Source: Nonomuraea candida (GTDB lineage Bacteria > Actinomycetota > Actinomycetes > Streptosporangiales > Streptosporangiaceae). From it: 64,000 nt of DNA. This document shows, one piece after another, positions 43,350-52,385 of the stretch (its first letter is position 1; each line of letters starts with the position of its first letter). The DNA lies in assembly GCF_000725485.1 (NCBI RefSeq), contig NZ_JOAG01000016.1, forward strand, positions 1 to 64,000, given 5' to 3'. The notes under the pieces were generated by a model. The model was not told the DNA's origin and did not search any database. It saw nothing but the letters and a program-made list of their open reading frames with translations. A program made the position numbers and the translations under genes.

Positions 43350-44366
43350 TCATACGGATGAACGCCGTCCTACTTGAGGCCAGAATCTGCGCTGGACGAA
43401 CAGGGTGACGGTGCCCGCGATCACCATGCCCGCGACGTTGAGCGCGAGCTGCGCGACCGAGCCCGCGACCTCGTTCCAGTGGCCCAGCGCCGAGGCGACG
43501 GCCACGTAGCCGGCGGCGGGCACGGTGGTGACCGAGATGAAGACGCCGATCAGGGCCGAGGACTTGCCCGCCGTGATCGACAACACCCCGGCCGCGCCCG
43601 CCAGCAGGGCCACGATGAACGACCAGCGGTCGGGCTTGACGATGAACTGGAACTCCTCGGTCACGCGCAGGTTCTCCGGCCCGATCCACTCCAGCCCGTA
43701 CGAGGCGAGCGCGCAGGCGTACGTGATCGCCATCGCCACCCCGAACCCGATGACCAGCGTCCGCAGCGCGGTCGCGATCAGGTGCCACTTGCGGTGCAGC
43801 AGGCCGAAGCAGATGGCCGCGATCGCGCCGAACTCCGGGCCCAGCACCATCGCGCCGACGATGAGGATGACGGAGCTCTGCAGCACGGCGATGCCGGAGA
43901 GCTGGGTGGCGATGGCCAGGAAGGTCAGGTACGCCCACGTGATGCGCGACTCCGCGTAGACCTTCTGGCTGAGCTCCTCCCAGATGACCGCGTCGTCGGG
44001 CTCGCCCGGCGCCTCCAGGATCGCCTCCTCCGCCGCCCTCGACAACGACAGATCGATCTGCTCGGCGGCGATGGAGCCCTCGGTCTCCAGCCACTTGAGC
44101 CGGCCCAGCACCTCGTTGGCCGCCTCCCTGGCCGCGTCGCAGAGGACCACGTCGCCCCGGGGCTCGCGGGCCGCGCCGGGCAGGACGACGATGTTGGTGA
44201 CGCCGGGGCAGTCCTCCAGCACCGCCGTCGCCTCTTCGGTGCGCGCGGCCGGGATGATCAGTCGCAGATGTAGCACGGGCACATTGTCGTCGATCGGACC
44301 TTGACGAGGTGTTGATAGGGATACGCCAGGCTCCCTCGCATGATCTGGATCGTGTGCCATGACCAT
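43350..44366 (-). CDS. DUF389 membrane protein
   Basis: This DUF389-family protein (338 residues from the longest start) has an N-terminal ferredoxin-like regulatory half (VLHLRLIIPAARTEEATAVLEDCPG) and a C-terminal half with about six membrane helices (IAVLQSSVILIVGAMVLGPEFGAIAAICFGLLH...). The family is described as TIGR00341/DUF389; its transport role is unproven. The start is unclear: no ribosome binding site supports 44366, and a GTG at 44276 (LHLRLII) would fit the usual N-terminus of the family. Confidence 0.88.
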   Translation of the reverse strand: MVMAHDPDHAREPGVSLSTPRQGPIDDNVPVLHLRLIIPAARTEEATAVLEDCPGVTNIVVLPGAAREPRGDVVLCDAAREAANEVLGRLKWLETEGSIAAEQIDLSLSRAAEEAILEAPGEPDDAVIWEELSQKVYAESRITWAYLTFLAIATQLSGIAVLQSSVILIVGAMVLGPEFGAIAAICFGLLHRKWHLIATALRTLVIGFGVAMAITYACALASYGLEWIGPENLRVTEEFQFIVKPDRWSFIVALLAGAAGVLSITAGKSSALIGVFISVTTVPAAGYVAVASALGHWNEVAGSVAQLALNVAGMVIAGTVTLFVQRRFWPQVGRRSSV

Positions 44367-44445
44367 GGTGAGGAGTGCTGGTTCGCCGACCTCGACGACC
44401 AGGAGTGCGCGGGCAGGTTCGGCAGATATGTGCTGGAGGAGACGG

Positions 44446-45363
44446 TCATGTCCGGCGCAGGCGCACCCGGCGTACGGAGTGGTCGGCGCCCTTCTTGAGC
44501 ACGAGGCCGGCGCGGCCCCTGGTGGGGGCGATGTTCTCGATCAGGTTGCGCTCGTTGATGTCGCGCCAGACGTTGCGCGCGAACTCCGTCGCCTCCTCGT
44601 GGGAGAGCTCGGCGATGTGCCGGAAGTACGACTTCGGGTCCTCGAAGGCGGTCCGGCGGAGTTTGTGGAACCGCTCGACGTACCAGGTGCGGATGTCCTC
44701 GACCTTGGCGTCGACGTAGATGGAGAAGTCGAAGTAGTCGTTGACCGCGAGGGACGTGGGCGGGGCCGGCTGGAGGACGTTGAGCCCCTCGATGATCAGG
44801 ATGTCGGGGTTCTTCACGGTCTGGGTGGCGCCGGGGACGATGTCGTACTCGAGGTGGCTGTAGATGGGGGCGTGCACCTCCGCCGCGCCCGCCTTCACCT
44901 CCGCCACGAACCTGACCAGCGCCCGCCGGTCGTAGCTCTCGGGGAAGCCCTTGCGATGCATGATCTTCTTGGCCTCGAGCACCGCGTTGGGGTAGAGGAA
45001 GCTGTCGGTGGTGATCAGCTCCACGTGCGGGTGCTCGGGCCAGCGGGCCAGGAGGGTGTGCAGCAGGCGCGCGGTGGTCGACTTGCCGACCGCGACGCTG
45101 CCCGCGATGCCCAGGATGTACGGGACGCGCTGCCCGGGGTGGCCGAGGAACGCGCTCAGCACGCTGCTGCGCTGCTTGGACCCGGTGAAGTGCAGGTTGA
45201 GCAGCCGGGTCAGTGGGAGGTAGATGTCGGTGACTTCGGTCAGGTCGATCGGGTCGTCGACGCCGCGAAGCTCTTCCAGCTCTGCTGCGGTGAGAGTCAA
45301 GGGCGTGTTCTTGCGGAGCTCGCTCCACTGCTCCCTGCTCAGTTCCACGTAGCCGTTGTTCAC
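44446..45363 (-). CDS. coaA: Type I pantothenate kinase
   Basis: CoaA phosphorylates pantothenate, the first and regulated step of coenzyme A synthesis. The 305 residues carry the P-loop GSVAVGKST at 88-96 and the conserved [19 protein letters not shown] and IIEGLNVLQ. The start is GTG. No ribosome binding site is present, but TACGCT lies 6 nt upstream. Divergent from the PhoX-like gene. Confidence 0.96.
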   Translation of the reverse strand: MNNGYVELSREQWSELRKNTPLTLTAAELEELRGVDDPIDLTEVTDIYLPLTRLLNLHFTGSKQRSSVLSAFLGHPGQRVPYILGIAGSVAVGKSTTARLLHTLLARWPEHPHVELITTDSFLYPNAVLEAKKIMHRKGFPESYDRRALVRFVAEVKAGAAEVHAPIYSHLEYDIVPGATQTVKNPDILIIEGLNVLQPAPPTSLAVNDYFDFSIYVDAKVEDIRTWYVERFHKLRRTAFEDPKSYFRHIAELSHEEATEFARNVWRDINERNLIENIAPTRGRAGLVLKKGADHSVRRVRLRRT

Positions 45364-45369
45364 CTAGGC

Positions 45370-45375
45370 AGCGTA
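45370..45375 (-). promoter_or_regulatory. -10 box for leaderless coaA
   Basis: On the minus strand TACGCT is followed by GCCTAG and the GTG start of coaA. The 6-nt spacing places transcription start on the first codon. Confidence 0.6.
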
Positions 45376-45408
45376 GCGACGGCGGCCGAACCGGATTTCC
45401 GCGGGTCG

Positions 45409-45429
45409 GCGTCCACAACCTGTGGACAA
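45409..45429. promoter_or_regulatory. Inverted pair of DnaA boxes
   Basis: TGTGGACAA (45421-45429) is the exact complement of the actinobacterial DnaA box TTGTCCACA. Facing it, GCGTCCACA (45409-45417) matches 7 of 9 positions. The arms GTCCACA/TGTGGAC are a perfect 7-bp inverted repeat with an ACC centre. The site lies between the divergent coaA and PhoX-like genes, far from any replication origin genes in the window. Confidence 0.6.
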
Positions 45430-45533
45430 AATCGTGGGATTACCGAGAACCAGTTCGGGGAAGGAAGATGGGTCTCGGCGAATCGGGTATGCGGTCGGTC
45501 ACGGGGGGCTACTGTCCCGACGGGAGGTATTCC

Positions 45534-46943
45534 GTGGACCGTCGTCGCTTCATCACCAACGTCGCCGCCGCCGGCATCGCCGGCCCCTTCACCGGCGTGG
45601 CCTGCGCCGGCGCGCAGGGCGGGGTCAGACCCGTGCGGGGGTACGGCCCCCTGCGCCCCGTCCGCGACCTGCGCGACGGGAAGGTGCGCCTGCACCTGCC
45701 CGGCGGCTTCAGCTACCGCTCGTTCAGCGCCGCGGGCGAGAGGTTCAGCGACGGCTCCACCGTGCCGGGCAGACACGACGGCATGGCCGCCTTCGCCGGG
45801 CCCAAGGGCAGCGCCATCCTGGTGCGCAACCACGAGGTGCCCGGCCCCGTGGGCGCGTTCGGCGACAAGAGGCGGGCCTACGACCCGATGGCCGGCGGCG
45901 GCACCTCGACCCTGCAGGTCACCCGGCACGGCGAGATGATCAGGAGCCTCCCCTCGCTGAACGGCACCCTGAACAACTGCTCCGGCGGCCCCATGCCCTG
46001 GCGGGCCTGGGTGAGCTGCGAGGAGACGGTCAACGGGCCCGACGTGGCCGACGACCACACCGGCGCCGACAACTCCAGGCTCGCGCGCCGCCACGGCTAC
46101 CTGTTCGAGGTGCCGCTCGGCCGCGCCGCCACGGCCAGGCCGATCCGGGCGGCGGGCCGCTTCCCGCACGAGTCGGCCGCCTTCGACCCCTCCTCGGGCG
46201 CCGTCTACCTGACCGAGGACAACTTCGCCTTCCCCTCCGGCTTCTACCGCTACCTGCCGCCCGAGCACCCGCTGCGGGCCGGGCGGCTGCTCGACGGCGG
46301 CAGGCTGCAGATGCTCGCCGTCGCGGACGAGGAGCGCAAGGACCTGTCCGCCGGGCAGCGCCGCGGCGCCGCGTACGCGACCGTCTGGGTGGACATCGAC
46401 GACCCCGACCCCGCCTTCTCCGGCAGGCCGTCCTACGACAGGGCCGCGCAGGCCGTGGGCGCGCAGGGCAGGAAGAAGGGCGCGGCGATCTTCTCCCGCC
46501 TGGAGGGGGCGGTGCACCACCAGGGCACGATCTACTTCGTCTCCACCCAGGGCGGCGCCACCGCGCCCGGCGACACCCCGCCCGACGGGTTCGGCGACGG
46601 GCGGGGGCAGGTGTGGGCGTACGAGACGTGGAGCGGGCGGCTCAAGCTCGTCTACGAGTCGCCGCGCTCGTCGGTGCTCGACCTGCCCGACAACGTGACG
46701 GCCGGCCCGCGCGGCACGCTGGTGCTGTGCGAGGACGGCGACGGCGCCAACTTCCTGCGCGGCCTGACCCGGGCGGGGGAGCTGTTCGACTTCTGCCGCC
46801 TCCAGCCGATCCCCGGCGACCCGGGCGCCGAGTTCGCCGGCACCACGTTCGGCCCCGGCGGGCACACGCTCTACGTCAACATCCAGGCCAAGCAGGGCAT
46901 GTCGCTGGCCATCTGGGGGCCGTGGGAACGCGGCCCCTTCTGA
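45534..46943 (+). CDS. PhoX-like (DUF839) phosphatase, Tat-exported
   Basis: The GTG at 45534, 7 nt after GGGAGG, gives 469 residues starting VDRRRFITNVAAAGIAGPF, a twin-arginine signal ending near CAGA. A longer start at 45468 is possible but would bury the Tat motif 22 residues in. The body matches DUF839/PhoX: LPGGFSYRSFSAAGERFSDG, WGSCEE-like WVSCEETVNG, ESAAFDPSSGAVYLTEDN and FAGTTFGPGGHTLYVNIQ. PhoX enzymes are Ca/Fe-dependent alkaline phosphatases, so phosphate scavenging outside the membrane is likely; the residue-level metal site was not checked. Confidence 0.9.
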   Translation: MDRRRFITNVAAAGIAGPFTGVACAGAQGGVRPVRGYGPLRPVRDLRDGKVRLHLPGGFSYRSFSAAGERFSDGSTVPGRHDGMAAFAGPKGSAILVRNHEVPGPVGAFGDKRRAYDPMAGGGTSTLQVTRHGEMIRSLPSLNGTLNNCSGGPMPWRAWVSCEETVNGPDVADDHTGADNSRLARRHGYLFEVPLGRAATARPIRAAGRFPHESAAFDPSSGAVYLTEDNFAFPSGFYRYLPPEHPLRAGRLLDGGRLQMLAVADEERKDLSAGQRRGAAYATVWVDIDDPDPAFSGRPSYDRAAQAVGAQGRKKGAAIFSRLEGAVHHQGTIYFVSTQGGATAPGDTPPDGFGDGRGQVWAYETWSGRLKLVYESPRSSVLDLPDNVTAGPRGTLVLCEDGDGANFLRGLTRAGELFDFCRLQPIPGDPGAEFAGTTFGPGGHTLYVNIQAKQGMSLAIWGPWERGPF

Positions 46944-46944
46944 G

Positions 46945-46950
46945 TAGGCT
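46945..46950 (+). promoter_or_regulatory. -10 box for leaderless acpS
   Basis: TAGGCT overlaps the end of the PhoX-like gene and is followed by GGGACG and the acpS ATG. The 6-nt spacing fits a leaderless promoter. Confidence 0.6.
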
Positions 46951-46956
46951 GGGACG

Positions 46957-47307
46957 ATGATCCTGGGTATCGGCGTCGACATCGTGGACATCGCGCGCTT
47001 CGAGGCCGCGCTGGAGCGCACACCGGCGCTCAGGGACAGGCTCTTCACCGAGGCCGAGCGGCCGCTGCCCGCGCAGTCGCTGGCGGCCAGGTTCGCCGCC
47101 AAGGAGGCCGTGGCCAAGGCGCTCGGCTCGCCCCGGGGGCTGGGCCACCTGGAGGCCGAGGTGTGCCGCGGCGAGCTGGGCAGGCCCGAGCTGCGGGTCA
47201 CGGGCAAGGTGGCCGAGGCCGCGTACGAGCTGGGCGTCAAACGCTGGCACGTCTCGCTCAGCCACGACGCGGGCGTGGCCGTGGCCTACGTGATCGCGGA
47301 GGGATAG
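46957..47307 (+). CDS. acpS: Holo-[acyl-carrier-protein] synthase
   Basis: AcpS transfers phosphopantetheine from coenzyme A to acyl carrier protein. The 116 residues begin [16 protein letters not shown], with the metal-binding Asp8, and contain [16 protein letters not shown] with the second metal ligand Glu. The C-terminal [20 protein letters not shown] is normal. nnrD follows after 3 bp, a conserved pairing. Confidence 0.96.
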   Translation: MILGIGVDIVDIARFEAALERTPALRDRLFTEAERPLPAQSLAARFAAKEAVAKALGSPRGLGHLEAEVCRGELGRPELRVTGKVAEAAYELGVKRWHVSLSHDAGVAVAYVIAEG

Positions 47308-47310
47308 CTC

Positions 47311-48801
47311 ATGCGCACCGCTTACACCGCCGGCCAGATCAGGGCCGCCGAGCACGCGCTCATGGCGACGCTGCCCGAGGGCACGCTCATGCAGCGGGCC
47401 GCCGCCGGGCTCGCCGCCGCCTGCGCCGACCTGCTGGGCCGCGTCTACGGCACCCGCGTGGTGCTGCTCGTCGGCAGCGGCGACAACGGCGGCGACGCGC
47501 TCTACGCGGGCGAGCGGCTGGCCAGGCGCGGGGCCCGGGTGGGCGCGGTGCTGGCCGGGTCGAAGACGCACGAGGCGGGCCTGCGGGCGCTGCGCGAGGC
47601 CGGCGGGCGGGTCGTCGAGGCGTCCGCGATCGAGGGGGCCGACCTGATCATCGACGGGCTCGTCGGGATCGGGGCCTCGGGGGCGCTGCGGGAGCCGTAC
47701 GCGCGGCTCGCCGAACGGGCGAACGCCGCCGGGGGCACGATCGTGGCCGTGGACGTGCCGAGCGGGGTGGACGCCGGCAGCGGGCGGGTCGAAGGGGCGG
47801 CCGTCAGGGCGCGGGTGACCGTGACCATGGGGGCGTACAAGACGGGGCTGCTGGTCGATCCCGGGGCCTCCTGTGCGGGGCGCGTCGAGCTGGTGGACAT
47901 CGGGCTGGCGCCACACCTGCCCGAGCCCGACGCCACCGCGCTCACCGGCGGCGACGTGGCCGCGCTGCTGCCCAGGCCCGGCAACGAGTCCGACAAATAC
48001 CGCAGGGGCGTGCTGGGCGTCGCGGCTGGCGGCGACCTGTTCACCGGCGCGGCCGTGCTGGCCGTGGGCGGCGCGCTGCGCGGCGGCGCGGGCCTGGTCA
48101 GATACGCCGGGCGCGCCGCCCCGGTCGCCCAGGTGCGCGCGCACTGGCCCGAGGCCGTGGTCACGCAGCTCGACGAGCCCTGCCTCGACCAGGTGGGCCG
48201 GGTGCAGGCGTGGGTGCTCGGGCCGGGGCTGGGCACCGGCGACTGGGCGCACGAGCTGGCCGCCGCGGTGCTCGGCTCCGACGTGCCGGTGCTCATCGAC
48301 GCCGACGGGCTGACGCTGGTCGCCAAGGACCGCGCGCTGCTGCGGCGCGCCGCGCCGGTCCTGATCACGCCGCACGCCGGCGAGCTGGCCAGGCTCATCG
48401 GGGCCGACCGCGCCGACATCGAGGCGGCCAGGCTGGCGCACGCCCGGCGGGCGGCGGCGGAGCTGGGCGTGACCGTGCTGCTGAAGGGCTCGACCACGGT
48501 GGTGGCCGAGGAGGGCAGGCCGGTGCGGGTCAACACCACCGGCACCCCCTGGCTGGCCACGGGCGGCACGGGCGACGTGCTGTCCGGGCTCGCGGGCGCG
48601 CTGCTCGTGCAGGGGCTGAGCTGCTACGACGCCGCCTCCGCCGGCGCCTTCCTGCACGGGCTGGCGGGCCGGCTGGCGGCCGGCGGCGCGCCCCTGGCCG
48701 CGGCCGACGTCGCCACGGCGATCCCGGCCGCCGTCCGGGCGCTGGCCGGGCCCGCGAGCGGGAAAACCGCTCTCGACCACGTGCCGGAGCTGCCACACTA
48801 G
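47311..48801 (+). CDS. nnrD: Bifunctional NAD(P)HX epimerase/dehydratase
   Basis: This 496-residue fusion repairs hydrated NADH and NADPH. The N-terminal YjeF-type epimerase domain (about 1-210) shows LVGSGDNGGDALYAGERLARRG. The C-terminal ribokinase-like dehydratase (about 225-490) shows LITPHAGELARLIG and the nucleotide loop TGGTGDVLSGLAG. The ATG lies 3 bp after acpS and 4 bp precede alr, so acpS-nnrD-alr form one unit. Confidence 0.95.
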   Translation: MRTAYTAGQIRAAEHALMATLPEGTLMQRAAAGLAAACADLLGRVYGTRVVLLVGSGDNGGDALYAGERLARRGARVGAVLAGSKTHEAGLRALREAGGRVVEASAIEGADLIIDGLVGIGASGALREPYARLAERANAAGGTIVAVDVPSGVDAGSGRVEGAAVRARVTVTMGAYKTGLLVDPGASCAGRVELVDIGLAPHLPEPDATALTGGDVAALLPRPGNESDKYRRGVLGVAAGGDLFTGAAVLAVGGALRGGAGLVRYAGRAAPVAQVRAHWPEAVVTQLDEPCLDQVGRVQAWVLGPGLGTGDWAHELAAAVLGSDVPVLIDADGLTLVAKDRALLRRAAPVLITPHAGELARLIGADRADIEAARLAHARRAAAELGVTVLLKGSTTVVAEEGRPVRVNTTGTPWLATGGTGDVLSGLAGALLVQGLSCYDAASAGAFLHGLAGRLAAGGAPLAAADVATAIPAAVRALAGPASGKTALDHVPELPH

Positions 48802-48805
48802 AAGG

Positions 48806-49966
48806 ATGTACTCCTCAGTGGCGACGCCCGCGGAGGCCCGCGTCGATCAGGCCGCCATCAGGCACAACGTGGCCCTGCTCAAGGAGCGGGCCGGCGGCGC
48901 GGAGCTGATGGGCGCGGTCAAGGCCGACGCCTACGGGCACGGGCTGGTGCGCACGTCCGAGGCGGTGCTGGAGGGCGGGGCGAGCCGGCTCGGCACGGCG
49001 TTCGTCCGCGAGGCGCTGGAGCTGCGGGCCGGCGGCGTGACCGCGCCGATCCTGGCCTGGCTGATCACCCCGGCGGAGCCGCTCGACGAGGCGCTGGCCG
49101 CCGACGTCGAGCTGTCGGCCGCCGACGCGCGGCTGCTCGACGAGATCGCCGCCGCCGCCCGCCGCACGGGCCGCGTCGCGCGGCTGCACCTGGAGGCCGA
49201 CACCGGCATGAGCAGGGGCGGCGCGCCGCTGGCCGCCTGGCCGGAGCTGCTGGCCAGGGCGCTGAAGCTGCGCGCCGAGGGGGTCGTCGAGATCGTCGGG
49301 CTCTGGTCCCACTTCGCCTGCGCCGACCTCCCGGGGCATCCGTCGATCGAGCGGCAGCTGGAGGCGTACGCCGAGGCGCTGAAGCTGGCCGAGCAGGCCG
49401 GCGCGGCCGGCTCCCACGTGATCAGGCACATCGCCAACTCCGCCGCCGCCATGACGCTCCCCGCCGCCCGCTACGACCTGGTCAGGCCCGGCATCGCGAT
49501 GTACGGCCTGAGCCCCATCCCCGAGCTGGGCGACTTCGGCCTGCGGCCGGCCATGACGCTGGTGGCCAGGATCGGCCTGGCCAAGCGTGTCACCGGGGGC
49601 TCCGGCGTCTCCTACGGGCACCTCTACACCACCGGCGGGGAGACCACGCTCGGCCTCGTCCCCCTCGGCTACGCCGACGGCATACTCCGGCACGCGACCG
49701 GCCGGGCCGAGGTCCTGGCGGGCGGCCGCCGCAGGGTGATCGCCGGCCGGGTGTGCATGGACCAGTTCATGATCGACATGGGCGACGACCCCATCGCGGC
49801 GGGCGACGAGGTCGTGCTGTTCGGGCCGGGCGACGGGGGCGAGCCGACCGCGCAGGAATGGGCGGATACCCTCGGCACGATCACGCATGAGATCGTGACG
49901 AGGATCGGCTCGCGGGTGCCACGGGTCCACCTGAACGTGACGACGGGCACTTCGCGGCGGCCATGA
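48806..49966 (+). CDS. alr: Alanine racemase
   Basis: Alr supplies D-alanine for peptidoglycan. The 386 residues carry the PLP lysine Lys39 in GAVKADAYGHG. The C-terminal domain has the SYGHLY and GRVCMDQFMIDMGD blocks with the second catalytic Tyr region. The ATG follows GAAGG. Only 19 bp separate it from the hydrolase gene. Confidence 0.96.
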   Translation: MYSSVATPAEARVDQAAIRHNVALLKERAGGAELMGAVKADAYGHGLVRTSEAVLEGGASRLGTAFVREALELRAGGVTAPILAWLITPAEPLDEALAADVELSAADARLLDEIAAAARRTGRVARLHLEADTGMSRGGAPLAAWPELLARALKLRAEGVVEIVGLWSHFACADLPGHPSIERQLEAYAEALKLAEQAGAAGSHVIRHIANSAAAMTLPAARYDLVRPGIAMYGLSPIPELGDFGLRPAMTLVARIGLAKRVTGGSGVSYGHLYTTGGETTLGLVPLGYADGILRHATGRAEVLAGGRRRVIAGRVCMDQFMIDMGDDPIAAGDEVVLFGPGDGGEPTAQEWADTLGTITHEIVTRIGSRVPRVHLNVTTGTSRRP

Positions 49967-49985
49967 GCGGAGAAGGATCGGGGAC

Positions 49986-51059
49986 ATGACGACGACGCCA
50001 GCACGGCGCAGGGCAGGGATCGCCGGCGCGCTCGTCGGTGCGGCTTCCGCCGGTGTCGCGGCGGCGGCACTGGCCAAGCGCTACGCGGTCGGCCGGATCA
50101 GGCTGCGCCCCGACACCGAGGCGAGCGAGCCCTTCGGCGAGCTGCGGGGCAGGGAGCGCACGCTCGTCACCTCCGACGGCTACGCGCTGCACGTGGAGAT
50201 CGACGGCCCCGAGGAGCCCGGCGGCCAGGAGGACGAGGCGCCGCTGACCGTGGTGTTCTGCCACGGCTACTGCCTCAGCCTGGAGTCGTGGCACTACCAG
50301 CGCAAGGACCTGCGCGAGAACTACCGCATGGTGCTGTGGGACCAGCGCTCCCACGGCCGCTCCCAGCGCGTCGGGGCCGACGACTCCTCCATCGACCGGC
50401 TGGGTGAAGACCTGGCCGAGGTGCTGGAGACGTTCGTGCCGGGCCCGTGCGTGCTCGTCGGCCACTCCATGGGCGGCATGACGATCATGGCGCTGGCCGA
50501 CCGGCACCCCGAGCTGTTCGGCGAGAAGATCCGCGCGGTGGCGCTCATCGCCACCTCGGCGGGCAAGCTGGCCGAGCTCACGCTGGGCCTGCCGGCCGCG
50601 CTGTCCAAGGTGGTGCACAAGGTGGCCCCCGGCACGGTCTCCCTGCTGGGCAAGCGCGGCTCGCTGATCGACCGGACCCGCCACGCGGGCAGCGACATCG
50701 CGTTCCTGATCACCCGCCTCATCGGCTTCGGCGACTCCAGGAACATCAGCCCCACCGTGGTCGACTTCGCCGAGTCGATGATCAGGGCGACGCCGACCGA
50801 GGTGGTCGCCAACTTCTACCCGGCCCTGATGAACCACGACAAGCTCTCCGCGCTCCACGTGCTCGACCCGGTCCCCACCGCGATCCTGGTCGGCGACCGC
50901 GACTGGCTGACCCCGCCCGACCACAGCAAGGCCATCGCCGCCGCGCTGCCCAAGGCCCAGCTCACCGAGGTGCCCGACACCTCGCACCTCATCCAGCTCG
51001 AACGTCCGGGAATCGTCAACGACGCGCTGCGCGACCTGCTGAAGAGGGTGGATCTCTAG
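49986..51059 (+). CDS. Alpha/beta hydrolase
   Basis: This 357-residue protein has a short N-terminal hydrophobic segment (GIAGALVGAASAGVAAAALA) that may anchor it, then an alpha/beta-hydrolase fold. The oxyanion motif is FCHGYCLSLESWHYQ, the nucleophile Ser lies in VGHSMGGM, the acid Asp in LVGDRDWLTP, and the His in PDTSHLIQLERP. The substrate is unknown. It is a constant neighbour of alr and tsaE in actinomycetes. Its TAG overlaps the tsaE GTG by one base. Confidence 0.93.
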   Translation: MTTTPARRRAGIAGALVGAASAGVAAAALAKRYAVGRIRLRPDTEASEPFGELRGRERTLVTSDGYALHVEIDGPEEPGGQEDEAPLTVVFCHGYCLSLESWHYQRKDLRENYRMVLWDQRSHGRSQRVGADDSSIDRLGEDLAEVLETFVPGPCVLVGHSMGGMTIMALADRHPELFGEKIRAVALIATSAGKLAELTLGLPAALSKVVHKVAPGTVSLLGKRGSLIDRTRHAGSDIAFLITRLIGFGDSRNISPTVVDFAESMIRATPTEVVANFYPALMNHDKLSALHVLDPVPTAILVGDRDWLTPPDHSKAIAAALPKAQLTEVPDTSHLIQLERPGIVNDALRDLLKRVDL

Positions 51060-51517
51060 TGCGCCTGCCCACACCCGAGGACATGCGGGTCTACGGCGCC
51101 CGCCTGGCCGCCCACCTGCGCCCCGGAGACCTGGTGGTCCTGTCGGGCCCGCTCGGCGCGGGCAAGACCACGCTCGTGCAGGGCATCGCCGAAGGGCTCA
51201 AAGTCCGCGGCCCGATCACCTCGCCCACGTTCGTGATCGCCAGGGTGCACCCGTCGCTGCGGCAGGGCCCGCCGCTGGTGCACGTCGACGCCTACCGCCT
51301 GGGCGGCGACCTGGAGGTCGACGACCTCGACCTCGACGCCTCGCTGGACGAGTCGGTCACCGTCGTCGAGTGGGGCGAGGGGCTCGTCGAAGGGCTGGCC
51401 GACGACCGGCTGGAGATCCACATCGACCGCGAGGCCGGCGACGAGGCCCGCGTCGTGACGCTGCGCGGCGTGGGCTCCAGGTGGGCCGACACGCCGTCTG
51501 ATTCGCTACAAGAGTGA
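51059..51517 (+). CDS. tsaE: tRNA t6A synthesis ATPase TsaE
   Basis: TsaE is the ATPase of the TsaBDE complex that makes N6-threonylcarbamoyladenosine at position 37 of ANN-decoding tRNAs. The GTG at 51059 (MRLPTPEDMRVYGARLA) gives 152 residues with the P-loop SGPLGAGKTT and the conserved SPTFVIARVH, HVDAYRL and VVEWGEG. The long frame upstream runs through the hydrolase gene and is rejected. tsaB and tsaD lie 2.4 to 4.5 kb downstream, split from tsaE by the sortase genes. Confidence 0.95.
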   Translation: MRLPTPEDMRVYGARLAAHLRPGDLVVLSGPLGAGKTTLVQGIAEGLKVRGPITSPTFVIARVHPSLRQGPPLVHVDAYRLGGDLEVDDLDLDASLDESVTVVEWGEGLVEGLADDRLEIHIDREAGDEARVVTLRGVGSRWADTPSDSLQE

Positions 51518-51550
51518 AACCTCGGTAAAACCCCGGTACGGCTGGCACCC

Positions 51551-51615
51551 TGGACATACCAGGCCAGAGATATAAAACATGATCGTTGGTCTGGGATTCG
51601 CCCAGAATTTCTGGG
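51551..51615 (+). promoter_or_regulatory. Promoter region and alternating inverted repeat before the surface-protein gene
   Basis: TGGACA (51551-51556) with TAAAAC (51573-51578) 16 bp later is a possible promoter. After it come TCTGGG (51590), CCCAGA (51601) and TCTGGG (51610), so the middle element can pair with either neighbour. The region is less GC-rich than its surroundings. Confidence 0.4.
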
Positions 51616-51676
51616 TATCAGGAGGGGCGACATCCATATTTCTGGTGGATGCTGGGTTGCAAGACGGCGGAGTGGG

Positions 51677-52381
51677 GTGCGGCCGGTGCTCAGGGTCAGG
51701 CGAGTCGCGTACGCGGGAGCCATCGTCATGGTCGGTGTGACCGGCTGCACAGCAACAGCGGAGGCTGATCCGACACCCACCCCCACCACGTCGGTCTCCG
51801 GCACCCCGACCGCCGGCCCGACCGGCAGCCCGACCGCCACCCCGCGCACGACCACCACCAGGCAGACCATCTCCGTCCAGCTCAACCCCGACCGCGTCAA
51901 CGCCGGCGAGACCTCCACCGTGTGGATCCTGGCCAACTGCCCGGTCCCGACCGGCGGCCCCGCCCACACCGGCACCGCCACGTCCCGGGCGTTCGTCAAC
52001 GGCGTCACGCTCAACCCGGTCCCCGCCGCCTCGGCCAGCCCCACCGGCAACGCCACGTCCGCCGCCGGCTCGCCCTGGGTGCGCGGCGAGGCGCAGGTCT
52101 CGGGAACGATCCGGCGCGGCAACTACCGGGTCGACGTCAAGTGCGACGGCACCAACGACATGGGCCGGGCCACGCTCAGGGTCGTCTCGCCCGAGCCCGA
52201 CCCGGAGCCCGAGCCCACCAGGACCGTTCCGACCGGGGCGCCGAGGGCCGGCGGCGGAGGCACCTACGCCCAGGACGCCGCCGAGGACTCCTCGATCCCG
52301 TTCGGCCCGGCCGGCGTGGTGGTCGGGCTGGCGCTGGCCGCGGGCATCGGCTTCGCCGTGAAGCGGCGCAACCGGGCATAA
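51677..52381 (+). CDS. Surface protein with Thr/Pro stalk and C-terminal anchor, sortase partner
   Basis: This protein of about 234 residues (GTG at 51677; a GTG at 51686 is an alternative) has an N-terminal signal ending in a lipobox-like VGVTGC (Cys24). A Thr/Pro/Ser stalk follows at about 30-62, then a beta-rich domain with two cysteines (ANCPVP, VKCDGT). The C-terminus has a Pro/Glu spacer, a hydrophobic helix (GVVVGLALAAGIGFAV) and a KRRNR tail. This resembles a cell-wall sorting signal without an LPXTG motif. The class F sortase gene starts 4 bp after its stop. Confidence 0.85.
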   Translation: MRPVLRVRRVAYAGAIVMVGVTGCTATAEADPTPTPTTSVSGTPTAGPTGSPTATPRTTTTRQTISVQLNPDRVNAGETSTVWILANCPVPTGGPAHTGTATSRAFVNGVTLNPVPAASASPTGNATSAAGSPWVRGEAQVSGTIRRGNYRVDVKCDGTNDMGRATLRVVSPEPDPEPEPTRTVPTGAPRAGGGGTYAQDAAEDSSIPFGPAGVVVGLALAAGIGFAVKRRNRA

Positions 52382-52385
52382 CGCC

